Positions 38,296 through 47,487 of a DNA stretch of 64,000 nucleotides are shown here, one piece after another. Each line of letters starts with the position of its first letter. The first letter of the stretch is position 1. The stretch lies in assembly GCF_014205885.1 (NCBI RefSeq), contig NZ_JACHFB010000002.1, positions 221,965-285,964 on the forward strand, read 5' to 3'. The stretch comes from Borreliella californiensis. GTDB lineage: Bacteria > Spirochaetota > Spirochaetia > Borreliales > Borreliaceae. The notes under the pieces were generated by a model that saw only the letters and a list, made by a program, of their open reading frames with translations, was not told the DNA's origin and ran no database searches. The translations under genes were made by a program, and so were the position numbers.

Positions 38296-39278
38296 GTATA
38301 AATAATTATAGTGCTTTATACTTTTTTTTAATTTTATTGTTTATTTTTTTTGTATGTGTGCTTGATTTTAGACGAAATATTCCATTTTTTAAAACCTTAA
38401 GCTTTATGTATGCAGACAATTCCTATATTCAAAATTACTACATTAAAAAAGTTCTCATGACAATGTTTTTTATTTTTAGTTTGGTTTTTTTAATTTTATC
38501 CATTTTGGATATTTCTTGGGGACAAAGAGCTGTTGAGGATGAGAGAAGTAAATTAAGAATTTCTTTTATTTTTGATATTTCTCGTAGCATGTTAAGTGTA
38601 GATGAAGGTAAAATTATTAATAGGCTTGAGAGTGCTAAAAATATGATTAGTTTAATTTTAAGTAATTTTGAGAATGCAGAGTATTCTCTTACTATATTTA
38701 AAGGCAAGTCTATATTGGTTTTACCTTTTTCTAAGGATAAAAACAGTTTAAACAAGATGTTAAATTATATAGAGCCTGATTTAATAAGTTCTCCGGGTAG
38801 TTTTTTAGGAGATGCTGTTTTTAGTGTAATCTCTAATGTGCAGGATGACTCTTATTATAATTTTTTAGTTATTTTAACAGATGGTGATGATTGGGGGGAA
38901 AATAATTATTATAGGTTTTCTAAATTTGTAAATAATTTAAAGTTGGAAAGTTTTGTGGTTGGGATTGGCGTGAGTAATCCCGTTTTATTTAATCAAAATT
39001 TAAGTATTAAAGATAAAAATGGGAATCTTGTTAAAACTGGATTAAATGAAGAAAATTTACTTCTTCTTGCCTCTTCTCTTAAGGGATCATATTATAACTT
39101 GTATTTAAAAGGGATTAACTTTGTTGTCAATGATATAAGAAATGGTATAATAAGAAGAACGTCAAACGACATTATACTTGTTGATGTATCAAGATATAAA
39201 ATTTTTTTGGTTATTTCATTGTTGTTTATTTTTATGTATTTATTTGTCAGGATGATAAAGTGGGACGAAACTTTTTAG
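38292..39278 (+). CDS. batB: BatB, VWA-domain membrane protein
   Basis: A 328-aa paralogue of BatA with the same layout: N-terminal membrane segments (about 7-28 and 52-74), a VWA domain with MIDAS FDISRSML near residue 94 and LTDGDDWG, and a C-terminal membrane helix (about 300-322). BatA and BatB are thought to form a complex in the inner membrane. The ATG overlaps the batA stop, and it overlaps the next gene by 19 bases. Confidence 0.87.
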   Translation: MSINNYSALYFFLILLFIFFVCVLDFRRNIPFFKTLSFMYADNSYIQNYYIKKVLMTMFFIFSLVFLILSILDISWGQRAVEDERSKLRISFIFDISRSMLSVDEGKIINRLESAKNMISLILSNFENAEYSLTIFKGKSILVLPFSKDKNSLNKMLNYIEPDLISSPGSFLGDAVFSVISNVQDDSYYNFLVILTDGDDWGENNYYRFSKFVNNLKLESFVVGIGVSNPVLFNQNLSIKDKNGNLVKTGLNEENLLLLASSLKGSYYNLYLKGINFVVNDIRNGIIRRTSNDIILVDVSRYKIFLVISLLFIFMYLFVRMIKWDETF

Positions 39279-39847
39279 CGATTTTATATTATTGCTTTTT
39301 GTGTTTAGGTTTTTTGTCTTGTTCAAATGTTAAGTCTATGTCTTTAATGGCTATTGGCAATTACGAATATGTTAGAGGAAATTATCAAAATGCAATTTCA
39401 AATTATTATAATCTTGTAGAGGATAAAAAATATTCTGCTTGGGGATATTACAACCTTGGTGTTGTATATTATTCTTTAGGTGAGTATGAAAGTTCTCTTA
39501 GAATATTCTCTTATGCAAAGAAGATCAATGATGTTTTTTTAAATTTTAATGTCAATTATAACGAGGGGATAATATACTATAATCAAGGACTTTATCATAA
39601 GGCCGAGATGGCTTTTAAGGAAGCCCTAAAGATTAATCCTGGTAGTTATAATGCTAAATATAATCTTGAGCTTGCAATAATAAAAAAACGAACGGTGCGT
39701 GATAGTTTGAATTCTTTAAGTGTAGAAAAAAGTAAAAATTTTGTTGAAAGTAATGAAAATTTTTTAAGGTATATTGAAAATCTTGAGAGGGTTGTATGGT
39801 TGAGAAAAATAGACGAGAATTTAGTTGTTCCAAAAGAAGATTGGTAA
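39260..39847 (+). CDS. batC: BatC-like TPR lipoprotein
   Basis: A 195-aa protein that starts at GTG 39260, with AGGA seven bases upstream. A short signal peptide ends FLSCSN, giving a likely lipidated Cys near residue 21. Three TPR units follow (YQNAISNYYNLVEDKKYSAW, YESSLRIFSYAKK, YHKAEMAFKEALKINPGSYN). In other Bat systems BatC is a TPR protein at this position. Its 3' end overlaps the start of the batD-like gene by up to 52 bases. Confidence 0.82.
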   Translation: MGRNFLAILYYCFLCLGFLSCSNVKSMSLMAIGNYEYVRGNYQNAISNYYNLVEDKKYSAWGYYNLGVVYYSLGEYESSLRIFSYAKKINDVFLNFNVNYNEGIIYYNQGLYHKAEMAFKEALKINPGSYNAKYNLELAIIKKRTVRDSLNSLSVEKSKNFVESNENFLRYIENLERVVWLRKIDENLVVPKEDW

Positions 39848-41844
39848 TATTTTTTATTTATTTTTTTTCAATCGCAAGACTTTATTCGCTTACGGGTATT
39901 GATTTTGTTAAAAATATTAAAGTTTTAAAGGGCGATAAATTTATTCAGATTGTAAGGCTTAATAATCCTTTGCAAGATATTGACATAAGTTTGCTAAAAG
40001 TTGAAATAAACAAAGAAGTTCAATCCAATTCTAATGTTTTATCAATATCTAGGACAACGGATAATAACTTTTATTTTATTGAGATCAAAGTTGAATATCT
40101 TTTTGAGAGTTTGGGATTTATTAAGATTCCTCCATTAAAAGTAATTTATAAGGGTGATTTTTATCTATCTTCAGAAGTTGAAGTTAGTGTTTTAAGAGCT
40201 GATGAAATAAATTCTTTTGGTTTGCCAGTTGATTTATATTGGGATCTTGATAAAAAAGAGGTTTATGAATATCAAAGTATTGGGCTTGTTTTGCGTTCAA
40301 ATTGGCTTTCAGATAGCAATTCTAATGAAATGTCTGGATTTTTGCCTGCTATTAAGGATGCAATGGTTGAAAAGATGCCTATATTTGGGGATATTAAATA
40401 TAGAACTTTTCATAATAAAGAAATTTTAGATGTACCTTTTTATAACTTTGTGCTAACTCCTCTTAAAGGTTCAAAAAGTGTTTTGATTCCTAGTTTTTCT
40501 TTTAATATTGATTCTGGCCTTGTTAGGAATGCTCCAGAGCTTTTATTAAAAGTCAAACCGATTCCTGGAGAAGTTAAATCTTTAGCAGTAGGAACTTTTA
40601 GAATTGATTATGAGACTCCAACTTATTCGACAATTGAGCAAGATATATTTACTATTTTAATAAAAATTACAGGTCAAGGGAATTTTCCACATTTTTACTT
40701 TCCAGAGATTGAAACTTATAATTCTAAAATTCTTAATAAAAAGAAAAATTATAGTTTTAAACCTTCTAAAAGTGGATACAAAGGTAGTATTTCTCAAATT
40801 TATACAGTTAAGCCTGACACTAAGGGTAGTGTATTTTTAAATATTGGTGATTTTAATTATTTAAATCCCGATAATGATACAGTTTATACTCTTAAAGGAA
40901 AAAAATTAAAGTATGAGTATTCGGGAGAGTTTAACAGTATAAACAAAATACAAAATAATTTAGATTCTGATTTTAAACTATTATCTTATGCTGATATTTT
41001 GAATTACAAAAATAAAACTTTTTTATTTTTTGTTTCATACTATTATTTACTTTTGATTCCAGGATTTTTATTATCTTTAGTTATTTTGATTAACTATAAA
41101 AAATTTTTTGCAGCATCAAGTTTTGGACTGGTTATTTTAATATTGGCTGTTGGCATTAGTTTAAATGCTGTAAATGATGGCTTATTGTCGGAGAAAAATA
41201 TAAATGATTTGATTGAAAGCTATAATACTGAAAATTATGATGCTGCACTTATCAAGATTGACAATATTCTTAAAAAATATCCAAATTATTCAGGACTTTG
41301 GTTAAATAGAGCTCTTGTTTTAAGTAAAATGGATAGAGATTTTGATGCTATTTATTCAGCTTATAAGGCATTTTTGGCTTCTCCGAATAATGAGACCTCT
41401 TACAAGGTTATTGATTTGATTGAAGCTAAAAATGGAGTTACAGATAATGTTCGTAACAATAGTTTTATTTTTTCTAACATTTTTTTTATTATTAGCTTGT
41501 TTTTGATCAATTTTTTAGTAGTATCTATTTCTTATAGATTTTTGGCAAAAAATTTAAAAAAAATAGTTATATTTTTGCTTTTTTCCGCGGTTTGTTTTAC
41601 TATATTTGAAACATATTATTTTTATTCTGATCAACAATCTGAGGTAGGAATAATTAAAGGTGATTTAGTCTCTCTTTATAAAGTTCCTGACAATTTTTCA
41701 AGGAGTTGGAGATTTTTAAAAGGAAATGCAAGTGTTTATATTCTTGACAGCAAAGACGATTTTGTTCTTATTGAAACAAGTTATGGACTTCAAGGCTGGA
41801 TTCACAAGAATTTTGTTGTGTCTTTAAAAGATGATTTGATTTAA
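39796..41844 (+). CDS. batD: BatD-BatE fusion: BatD region, TPR and SH3 domain
   Basis: A 682-aa protein. The N-terminal 400 residues, after a signal segment near 16-32, are the beta-rich extracytoplasmic BatD part; two membrane helices follow (about 409-431 and 433-458), then a TPR stretch (465-535, including YPNYSGLWLNRALVLSKM), two more helices (555-580 and 588-610) and an SH3-like end (617-682, YGLQGWIHKNF). The TPR plus SH3 half is what is called BatE elsewhere, so two usual genes appear fused. Two starts are possible: ATG 39796 with GAGAGGG upstream, or TTG 39841, which gives a cleaner signal peptide. Confidence 0.8.
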   Translation: MVEKNRREFSCSKRRLVIFFIYFFSIARLYSLTGIDFVKNIKVLKGDKFIQIVRLNNPLQDIDISLLKVEINKEVQSNSNVLSISRTTDNNFYFIEIKVEYLFESLGFIKIPPLKVIYKGDFYLSSEVEVSVLRADEINSFGLPVDLYWDLDKKEVYEYQSIGLVLRSNWLSDSNSNEMSGFLPAIKDAMVEKMPIFGDIKYRTFHNKEILDVPFYNFVLTPLKGSKSVLIPSFSFNIDSGLVRNAPELLLKVKPIPGEVKSLAVGTFRIDYETPTYSTIEQDIFTILIKITGQGNFPHFYFPEIETYNSKILNKKKNYSFKPSKSGYKGSISQIYTVKPDTKGSVFLNIGDFNYLNPDNDTVYTLKGKKLKYEYSGEFNSINKIQNNLDSDFKLLSYADILNYKNKTFLFFVSYYYLLLIPGFLLSLVILINYKKFFAASSFGLVILILAVGISLNAVNDGLLSEKNINDLIESYNTENYDAALIKIDNILKKYPNYSGLWLNRALVLSKMDRDFDAIYSAYKAFLASPNNETSYKVIDLIEAKNGVTDNVRNNSFIFSNIFFIISLFLINFLVVSISYRFLAKNLKKIVIFLLFSAVCFTIFETYYFYSDQQSEVGIIKGDLVSLYKVPDNFSRSWRFLKGNASVYILDSKDDFVLIETSYGLQGWIHKNFVVSLKDDLI

Positions 41845-41891
41845 AAAATAAATATTTACAACACTTGAAAATTTTTTAAAAGGGTTTAATT

Positions 41892-42113
41892 TTATTTTTC
41901 CCTATATACTATTCTACCTTTTGTAAGATCATAAGGAGATAGTTCAACTTTTACTTTATCGCCAGGAACTATTTTTATGAAATGTTTTCTCATCTTGCCA
42001 GATAGATGGGCAAGTACAATGTGCTTGTTTTTAAGCTCTACTCTAAACATGGTATTTGGAAGGGATTCTTTTACAATTCCTTCAGTTTCAATGGCTTCTT
42101 CTTTAATATTCAA
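41892..42113 (-). CDS. infA: Translation initiation factor IF-1
   Basis: A 73-aa OB-fold protein with [37 protein letters not shown] and [11 protein letters not shown], all IF-1 hallmarks. I chose TTG at 42113, since GGAGG (42119-42123) lies five bases before it and the length then equals the family norm; an ATG at 42125 would overlap that same GGAGG. It converges on the Bat operon and is divergent from dksA. Confidence 0.93.
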
Positions 42114-42145
42114 GACAACCTCCATAATTTTCTCTAATAGGATAA

Positions 42146-42174
42146 ATTTTACATGATTAAACATATCATTTCAA
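42146..42174 (-). promoter_or_regulatory. Promoter of infA
   Basis: On the minus strand TTGAAA (42169-42174) and TAAAAT (42146-42151) are exactly 17 bases apart. The expected leader to the TTG start is about 25 bases. Confidence 0.65.
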
Positions 42175-42208
42175 TTATTCTTTTTAAGAATAAAAGCATT
42201 ATTTTTTG

Positions 42209-42237
42209 TTTACATTATAAGAAATTGTGTATATAAT
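42209..42237 (+). promoter_or_regulatory. Promoter of dksA
   Basis: TTTACA (42209-42214) and a perfect TATAAT (42232-42237) lie 17 bases apart. Transcription would begin near 42244, with GGGAGG before the ATG at 42279. Confidence 0.7.
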
Positions 42238-42278
42238 TACACGAAGTTTTTTAAAAATGTAATTTATAGGGAGGTATC

Positions 42279-42656
42279 ATGCAAAAAGCTATTTCTGAGC
42301 ATGAGTTTATTGAAGAGATAAAGAAATTTCTCTTAGCTGAAAAAAGAGAAATATTAGATTCTATTAAGTCTGTAGAAAATAGCAAAAAGGAAATAATTAA
42401 TAACGACATGTATCCAAAGGATGTTGTTGACATTGCTTTTGATAATATGGATGGAAATAATCTTGAAGCTTTGGGTTTTGTTGAAAAGAGAAAGTTGAAT
42501 TTAATAAATCAAGCTCTTTATAGAATTTCTCAAAATTCTTATGGTAAGTGCTTGGCTTGTGAAAAAGAGATTGCTAGAGAGAGACTTTTAGCTATTCCTT
42601 ATGCTTTTTTATGTATTAGTTGTCAGACAAAAAAAGAAAAAAAGAACAAAAGATGA
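42279..42656 (+). CDS. dksA: RNA polymerase-binding transcription factor DksA
   Basis: A 125-aa protein. A coiled-coil N-terminal half is followed by KDVVDIAFDNMDGNNLEAL, where active DksA carries acidic tip residues, and then the zinc finger with CLAC and CISC pairs (four Cys). It binds the RNA polymerase secondary channel and acts with (p)ppGpp; it is known to shape the stringent response in B. burgdorferi. rel in this window makes the partner nucleotide. It stands alone, with its own promoter. Confidence 0.93.
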   Translation: MQKAISEHEFIEEIKKFLLAEKREILDSIKSVENSKKEIINNDMYPKDVVDIAFDNMDGNNLEALGFVEKRKLNLINQALYRISQNSYGKCLACEKEIARERLLAIPYAFLCISCQTKKEKKNKR

Positions 42657-42665
42657 GACATCTTG

Positions 42666-43835
42666 TTAGTTATTTAATATTGTAATTTCTACTCGCCTGT
42701 TTTTAGCCTTTAATGGGGAAGATTTCGGATATTTTGGTTTTTTAGACCCCCATCCTTTAAATAGTATTTGATCTTTGTCTTTTACTTTCATTTTTATTAA
42801 ATAATTTCCAATTGCACGAGCTCTTTTTTCAGAGAGTTCGCGCATCTCTTCTTCTAGCCCAAATTGTTCAGTATGTCCTTCTATTAGGATATTATTTTTT
42901 TTAAATTTTTCAAGAAGTTTAGCTATAAGGTCAATTTTTTTATATTCTTTTTGTAGTATTTGGAATGAATTAGGATAAAATTCAATGTCGAAACTTAAAT
43001 TAATGCCTTTATTGTTTTTTTCAACGTCAATAGCTTTTATTTTTTTTTCTCGGATGTAATTTTCAACTTCAGTTTCAATAAGATTATCATTTGGAAGTTC
43101 AATTGAAACTACTTTGCCAAGAGAGTTTCCAATTATTTTAAAATTTTGATTGTTGTTTTGATTTATTTCAAATATGTATTTATCGCTATATTTATATGTA
43201 TTGCCAATTTCATTATCAAAATAAATTTTTTGGTCTACTTTTTGATAGAAAGAGATATTTTTTACGTTGTATTGTGATTCATAATTTGAAAGAATTATGT
43301 GGTAATGCTTGCCATTGTACTCTTCTTTGCCTTTATATTGGTAGTTAACATTAAATTTTACAACGAAATCTTTTATGTTTGTATCTATTTTTGAGGCTTC
43401 TATATATTCTTCTGCAGGATATGTCCATTTTTCATTTATTTTGATTGGTGTTTTTGGAAATCTTGGAATACCTCTAACAGAGGGTCTTTTTTGATTTGCT
43501 CCTATTATATATTCTCCTTGATTATTTATGCTGAAGGTTTCTTCAAACTCTTCATTTAATAGGTAAGGTTCATTAATATTTTCTCTTTTTAAGATTCTAA
43601 AAAAAGCTTTAATGTTTGCAAATTTTTCTTTTTTATCTTTTATTTCACTTGAAATCTGAATATTGGTTGTAGAGCTTGAATTATAGTGGCCGTTGAAATA
43701 TATTTTTTGATTATCCGTGCCTTCTAATCTAAACTTTGAACCTTTAATGTATTTAAATTCAAAGACTTCAGAAGAAAAAGCTAAGTTTTGAACTAAAAAT
43801 AATAGCAACAATGACGTAGTCGCTTTGGCATTCAT
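42666..43835 (-). CDS. OmpA-like peptidoglycan-associated protein (Tpn50-like)
   Basis: A 389-aa exported protein with a signal peptide (about 1-22). It has a beta-rich N-terminal domain and a C-terminal OmpA/MotB-type domain from about residue 270 (DIEFYPNSFQILQKEYKKID, ILIEGHTEQFG, SEKRARAIGNYLI, GWGSKKPKYP). That domain binds peptidoglycan in relatives. It resembles treponemal Tpn50. It is likely periplasmic, tethering the wall to another envelope part. It converges on dksA with nine bases between. Confidence 0.87.
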   Translation of the reverse strand: MNAKATTSLLLLFLVQNLAFSSEVFEFKYIKGSKFRLEGTDNQKIYFNGHYNSSSTTNIQISSEIKDKKEKFANIKAFFRILKRENINEPYLLNEEFEETFSINNQGEYIIGANQKRPSVRGIPRFPKTPIKINEKWTYPAEEYIEASKIDTNIKDFVVKFNVNYQYKGKEEYNGKHYHIILSNYESQYNVKNISFYQKVDQKIYFDNEIGNTYKYSDKYIFEINQNNNQNFKIIGNSLGKVVSIELPNDNLIETEVENYIREKKIKAIDVEKNNKGINLSFDIEFYPNSFQILQKEYKKIDLIAKLLEKFKKNNILIEGHTEQFGLEEEMRELSEKRARAIGNYLIKMKVKDKDQILFKGWGSKKPKYPKSSPLKAKNRRVEITILNN

Positions 43836-43898
43836 TAATAGATTCTATCATAAAAGTATTTAATTTCTAAATTTTTCTTAAAATTGCTATTTAATGTG

Positions 43899-43925
43899 TT
43901 GTTCTGGTCTGATATTTATTATAAT
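43899..43925 (+). promoter_or_regulatory. Probable promoter of malQ
   Basis: A perfect TATAAT (43920-43925) has TTGTTC (43899-43904) 15 bases upstream, a short spacing. The leader to the ATG would be about 45 bases. Confidence 0.5.
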
Positions 43926-43975
43926 TTATAACACAGTGGGAATTTATTTAAATTATTAATTAATAGAGGTTTTAT

Positions 43976-45496
43976 ATGAAATATGAAAAATTAAGGATTA
44001 ATTTAAACTTAAAAAGAAAAAGTGGTATTTTGCTTAACATAAGCTCTTTGCCATCTAAATATGGCATTGGAGATTTAGGCAAAGGAGCTTATAAATTTAT
44101 AGATTTTTTGTTTGCATCTTCTCAAAGTTATTGGCAAATGTTTGCTTATTCTCCTATTGATTTTAAAAGATCTCCTCCTTATTCAATTTTTTCGGCTTTT
44201 GCTGGTAATGTTTATTATATTGATTTAGAAGCCCTTGACAAATTTATAGATTCAGATTTGAGCCTTTTAAGGGAAAATGAAACCAGATATTCTGATTTAA
44301 AAAAATTAAGTTTTAAGGATAAATTTCTTAAAGAAGCTGCTTTAAATTTTATTAATAGAGCTTCGACTGATGAGGTTAGAAGTTTTGAAAAATTTAAAAA
44401 AAGGTCTTCTTATTGGCTTTTAGATTTTGCAAGTTTTGTTGCATTTAAAGAATATTTCTTTAAAGAATCAAATGATGCTTTTAATGTTCTTTTTGATAGA
44501 GGAATTCTTAAAAGAAATGAAAAAGATTTATTTAAATTGAGAAATATCCTTTCAAAAGAGATTAAAGTGCAAGAGGTGTTGCAGTATTTCTTTTTTTCAC
44601 AGTTTCAAGCTTTAAAGCGCTATGCAAATGATAAGGGGATTGAGCTAGTGATGAATGTGCCTTTTTTTATAGCGTATGATTCTGCTGATGTTTGGGCACA
44701 CCAAAAATATTTTAAGCTAAGATTTGATGCAAGCAAAGATAAGGTTGCAGGAATTTCTCCAAATTATTTTTTAGAACAAGAGCAAGCTTGGGATAGCGTA
44801 GCTTATAGTTGGAATGTTTTAAAGAAATTTAAGTATGAATGGTGGTTAAAAAGGATTGGGGTTTTAAGAAAGTGTGCAGATATAATTAAAATTGATCATT
44901 TCAGGAGTTTTGTTTCTACTTGGGAAGTTAGCGTGGGTGAGACTTATGCTTTTAATGGGTTGTGGGTAAAGTCTCCAGGACGAGATTTTTTCAATTTTAT
45001 TTTAAATGAAATTAAAGATTTAAAAATTTGGGTTGAAGATTTTGAAAATGATCTTGAAGATGTTTCAAGATTAAGAGATTTTTTTAATTTTCCAGGAATG
45101 AAAATAATGAAGCTTGCCTTTGATTTTGATTCAGGTAATCAGAATCTTCCTCATAATTATATTAAAAATTGTATAGTTTACACAGGAAGTGGTGATAATG
45201 GTACAATACGAGAATTTGTTGACTCTTTAGATGATTTGCATAAAAAGTATATTTTTGATTATTTAAATACGAATGAAAATTTTGTTGTTTGGGACATGAT
45301 AAGAAGTGCTATGGGCAGTGTTTCTGATAACGTAATAGTGCCAATGCAAGATTATATTAATTTAGGAGATGAATTTAGGGCAAATATCCCAAAAAGTACC
45401 CCAGATAATTGTATTTTTAGATTATTAGAAAGTGATTTAGATGCTGCTTTGAGTCAAAATATAAGTTTTATTACAAGACTTTATGGCAGGGCTTAA
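43976..45496 (+). CDS. malQ: 4-alpha-glucanotransferase (GH77), atypical active site
   Basis: A 506-aa enzyme of the amylomaltase family, starting with SGILLNISSLPSKYGIGDLG. The nucleophile motif reads KIDHFRSF (near residue 304) where most members have RIDHFRG, the acid/base Glu lies in WVEDFEND (near 352), and the third-carboxylate motif reads YTGSGDNGT (near 403) instead of YTGTHDNDT. The catalytic Asp, Glu and Asp remain, but a conserved Arg is Lys and the conserved His is Gly. Such changes have been reported for Borrelia GH77 enzymes. It would rearrange maltooligosaccharides in the cytoplasm. Confidence 0.93.
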   Translation: MKYEKLRINLNLKRKSGILLNISSLPSKYGIGDLGKGAYKFIDFLFASSQSYWQMFAYSPIDFKRSPPYSIFSAFAGNVYYIDLEALDKFIDSDLSLLRENETRYSDLKKLSFKDKFLKEAALNFINRASTDEVRSFEKFKKRSSYWLLDFASFVAFKEYFFKESNDAFNVLFDRGILKRNEKDLFKLRNILSKEIKVQEVLQYFFFSQFQALKRYANDKGIELVMNVPFFIAYDSADVWAHQKYFKLRFDASKDKVAGISPNYFLEQEQAWDSVAYSWNVLKKFKYEWWLKRIGVLRKCADIIKIDHFRSFVSTWEVSVGETYAFNGLWVKSPGRDFFNFILNEIKDLKIWVEDFENDLEDVSRLRDFFNFPGMKIMKLAFDFDSGNQNLPHNYIKNCIVYTGSGDNGTIREFVDSLDDLHKKYIFDYLNTNENFVVWDMIRSAMGSVSDNVIVPMQDYINLGDEFRANIPKSTPDNCIFRLLESDLDAALSQNISFITRLYGRA

Positions 45497-45615
45497 GATT
45501 TTTAAGAGCAAAATTATTATAAAATTTAAGTATTTTTGAATTTAATTGAGATTCAAGTGGTCAAGTAAAAGTCATTGTTATTTAATATTTTTTGATTTGC
45601 AAGTATCATGTATTA

Positions 45616-47460
45616 ATGTATATGAAAATTTTTATCTATTGGATAGTTATTTTCTTCTTTTTTGTTTTTAAAGTTTTTAGTATATATCCATTAGTCAATG
45701 AAGAATTTTTTAAAAAATATAATTTATTTTTTGTTCATAAAGGATTTTTAAGTAAAAATGTTAATGGGAAAATAACCAAAGTTAAAGTGAGTGGGATAGA
45801 TTCTAGGTGGATTTACCCTTTTCATAAGCCTTCTCCAAGTCGAATTACCTCTATTTATGAAGATGTTTATTCTTCAAGTTCATTTTTGACTACAAGTAAC
45901 AATCTTTACGTTTCTTACGATTATTCAAAAAATTTTAGAAAATTGGTGGGAATTGACAAATTTAACAGCGGCGCATATATTACCTCAAGCGCCTTTTCTC
46001 AAGGAGAGTGTAAGCGTATTGCTATTGGAACCGCGATTCATGGCATTTATCTTAGTGTTAATGGGGTTGTTAGTTTTAAAAATTTGAATCGTTTAATTCC
46101 ACAGATTTATTTAGGTGCAGGATATTACGACATTATTAGTGCTATTGAATTTTCAAAAGAAGAGGCAAATAATTTATATTTTTCTTCTGGAGTTTATGGA
46201 GATATTTTTTTAATTAGTCAGAAAAGTGGATTTATTAAAAAAATTTCTTTTCCTTTTAAAAAGCAAATAATACGTATTTTAGACTTATCTAGCAAGAATG
46301 TAGAAAAAATTTTAGTGAGAACATATGACAATTATTTTTATTCTTATATTAATGGACAATGGGTATTTATTGGGAAGTTATCTTTGCAAGATCAAGATTT
46401 TGTTGAAAAATCACAAAGGATGCAGCTTGCTAAAAACAAAGGGTCTATTTATTTAACAGCATATACATTGCGTAATAAGAGGGCAATTGATGAAAAATTT
46501 AAATTTATTAAAGATTCAGGTATGAATGCCGTTGTAATTGATTTTAAAGATGATAATGGCAATTTGACTTATTCTAGTAAGCTTTCTTTGCCCAATAAGT
46601 TAGGTTCTGTTAAAAACGTTATTGATGTTTCTTATATTCTTAAAAAAGCCAAAGAGCTTGGAATTTATGTTATTGCTAGATGTGTTGTATTTAAGGATGC
46701 AAAATTGTATTATTATGATAATTTTAAGCATGCTCTTTGGAATAAGAAGATCAATAAGCCTTGGGCTCATTTTATTAAAAAAGTTGATTCTAGTGGTCTT
46801 GTGAAATATGTGCAAGTAGAGCATTGGGTAGATATTTTTTCTCCTGCTACTTGGGAATACAATATTTCTATTGCAAAAGAAATTCAATCTTTTGGAGTTG
46901 ACGAGATACAGTTTGATTATATTAGATTTCCATCAGATGGGCCTGTGTCTCTTGCAATCTCAAGAGTAAATAAGCATGAGATGCAATCTGTTGATGCTCT
47001 TGAATCTTTTTTAATTATGGCAAGAGAACAGCTTTATGTTCCCATTTCTGTTGATATTTATGGGTACAATGGCTGGTTTCCTACTAATAGTATTGGACAA
47101 AATATTTCAATGTTATCAGATTATGTTGACGTTATATCTCCTATGTTTTATCCTTCGCATTATACTGATGATTTTTTGCCAAGCAATTTTTATTATACAA
47201 AAAGAGCTTATAGGATTTATAAAGAGGGAAGTGATAGAGCACTTGCTTTTTCTTTAGATAGAGTTGTCATTAGGCCTTATGTTCAAGCTTTTTTATTGGG
47301 AAAAGAAAGATTGGTGGATGACGAGATTTATTTGAAGTATTTAAAGTTTCAGCTTAAAGGAATCAAAGAGTCATTTGGTAGTGGCTTTAGTCTTTGGAAT
47401 GCATCTAATGTTTATTATATGATTAAAGGTAGTTTAAAAGAATATTTGGATTCTTTTTAA
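45616..47460 (+). CDS. Secreted glycoside-hydrolase-like protein (DUF4015) with propeller-like N-terminus
   Basis: A 614-aa protein with a signal peptide (MKIFIYWIVIFFFFVFKVFS). Residues about 30-270 contain repeats such as NNLYVSYDYSKNFRKLVG and GIYLSVNGVVSFKNL that resemble BNR-type blades. Residues about 280-600 are a TIM-barrel-like DUF4015 domain: SGMNAVVIDFKDDNGN, YVIARCVVFKD and DEIQFDYIRFPSDG, with acidic residues placed as in glycosidases. The substrate is unknown. The start is ambiguous among ATG 45616, ATG 45622 and TTG 45592, and no strong Shine-Dalgarno helps to decide. Confidence 0.82.
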   Translation: MYMKIFIYWIVIFFFFVFKVFSIYPLVNEEFFKKYNLFFVHKGFLSKNVNGKITKVKVSGIDSRWIYPFHKPSPSRITSIYEDVYSSSSFLTTSNNLYVSYDYSKNFRKLVGIDKFNSGAYITSSAFSQGECKRIAIGTAIHGIYLSVNGVVSFKNLNRLIPQIYLGAGYYDIISAIEFSKEEANNLYFSSGVYGDIFLISQKSGFIKKISFPFKKQIIRILDLSSKNVEKILVRTYDNYFYSYINGQWVFIGKLSLQDQDFVEKSQRMQLAKNKGSIYLTAYTLRNKRAIDEKFKFIKDSGMNAVVIDFKDDNGNLTYSSKLSLPNKLGSVKNVIDVSYILKKAKELGIYVIARCVVFKDAKLYYYDNFKHALWNKKINKPWAHFIKKVDSSGLVKYVQVEHWVDIFSPATWEYNISIAKEIQSFGVDEIQFDYIRFPSDGPVSLAISRVNKHEMQSVDALESFLIMAREQLYVPISVDIYGYNGWFPTNSIGQNISMLSDYVDVISPMFYPSHYTDDFLPSNFYYTKRAYRIYKEGSDRALAFSLDRVVIRPYVQAFLLGKERLVDDEIYLKYLKFQLKGIKESFGSGFSLWNASNVYYMIKGSLKEYLDSF

Positions 47461-47487
47461 TTGTTGTTTCTTGTAAAGGAGATTCAT

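Noticed and set aside
42117-42164. Longer infA starting at upstream ATGs
   Set aside because: The ATG at 42125 overlaps the GGAGG that best serves the TTG at 42113, and longer forms exceed IF-1 length.
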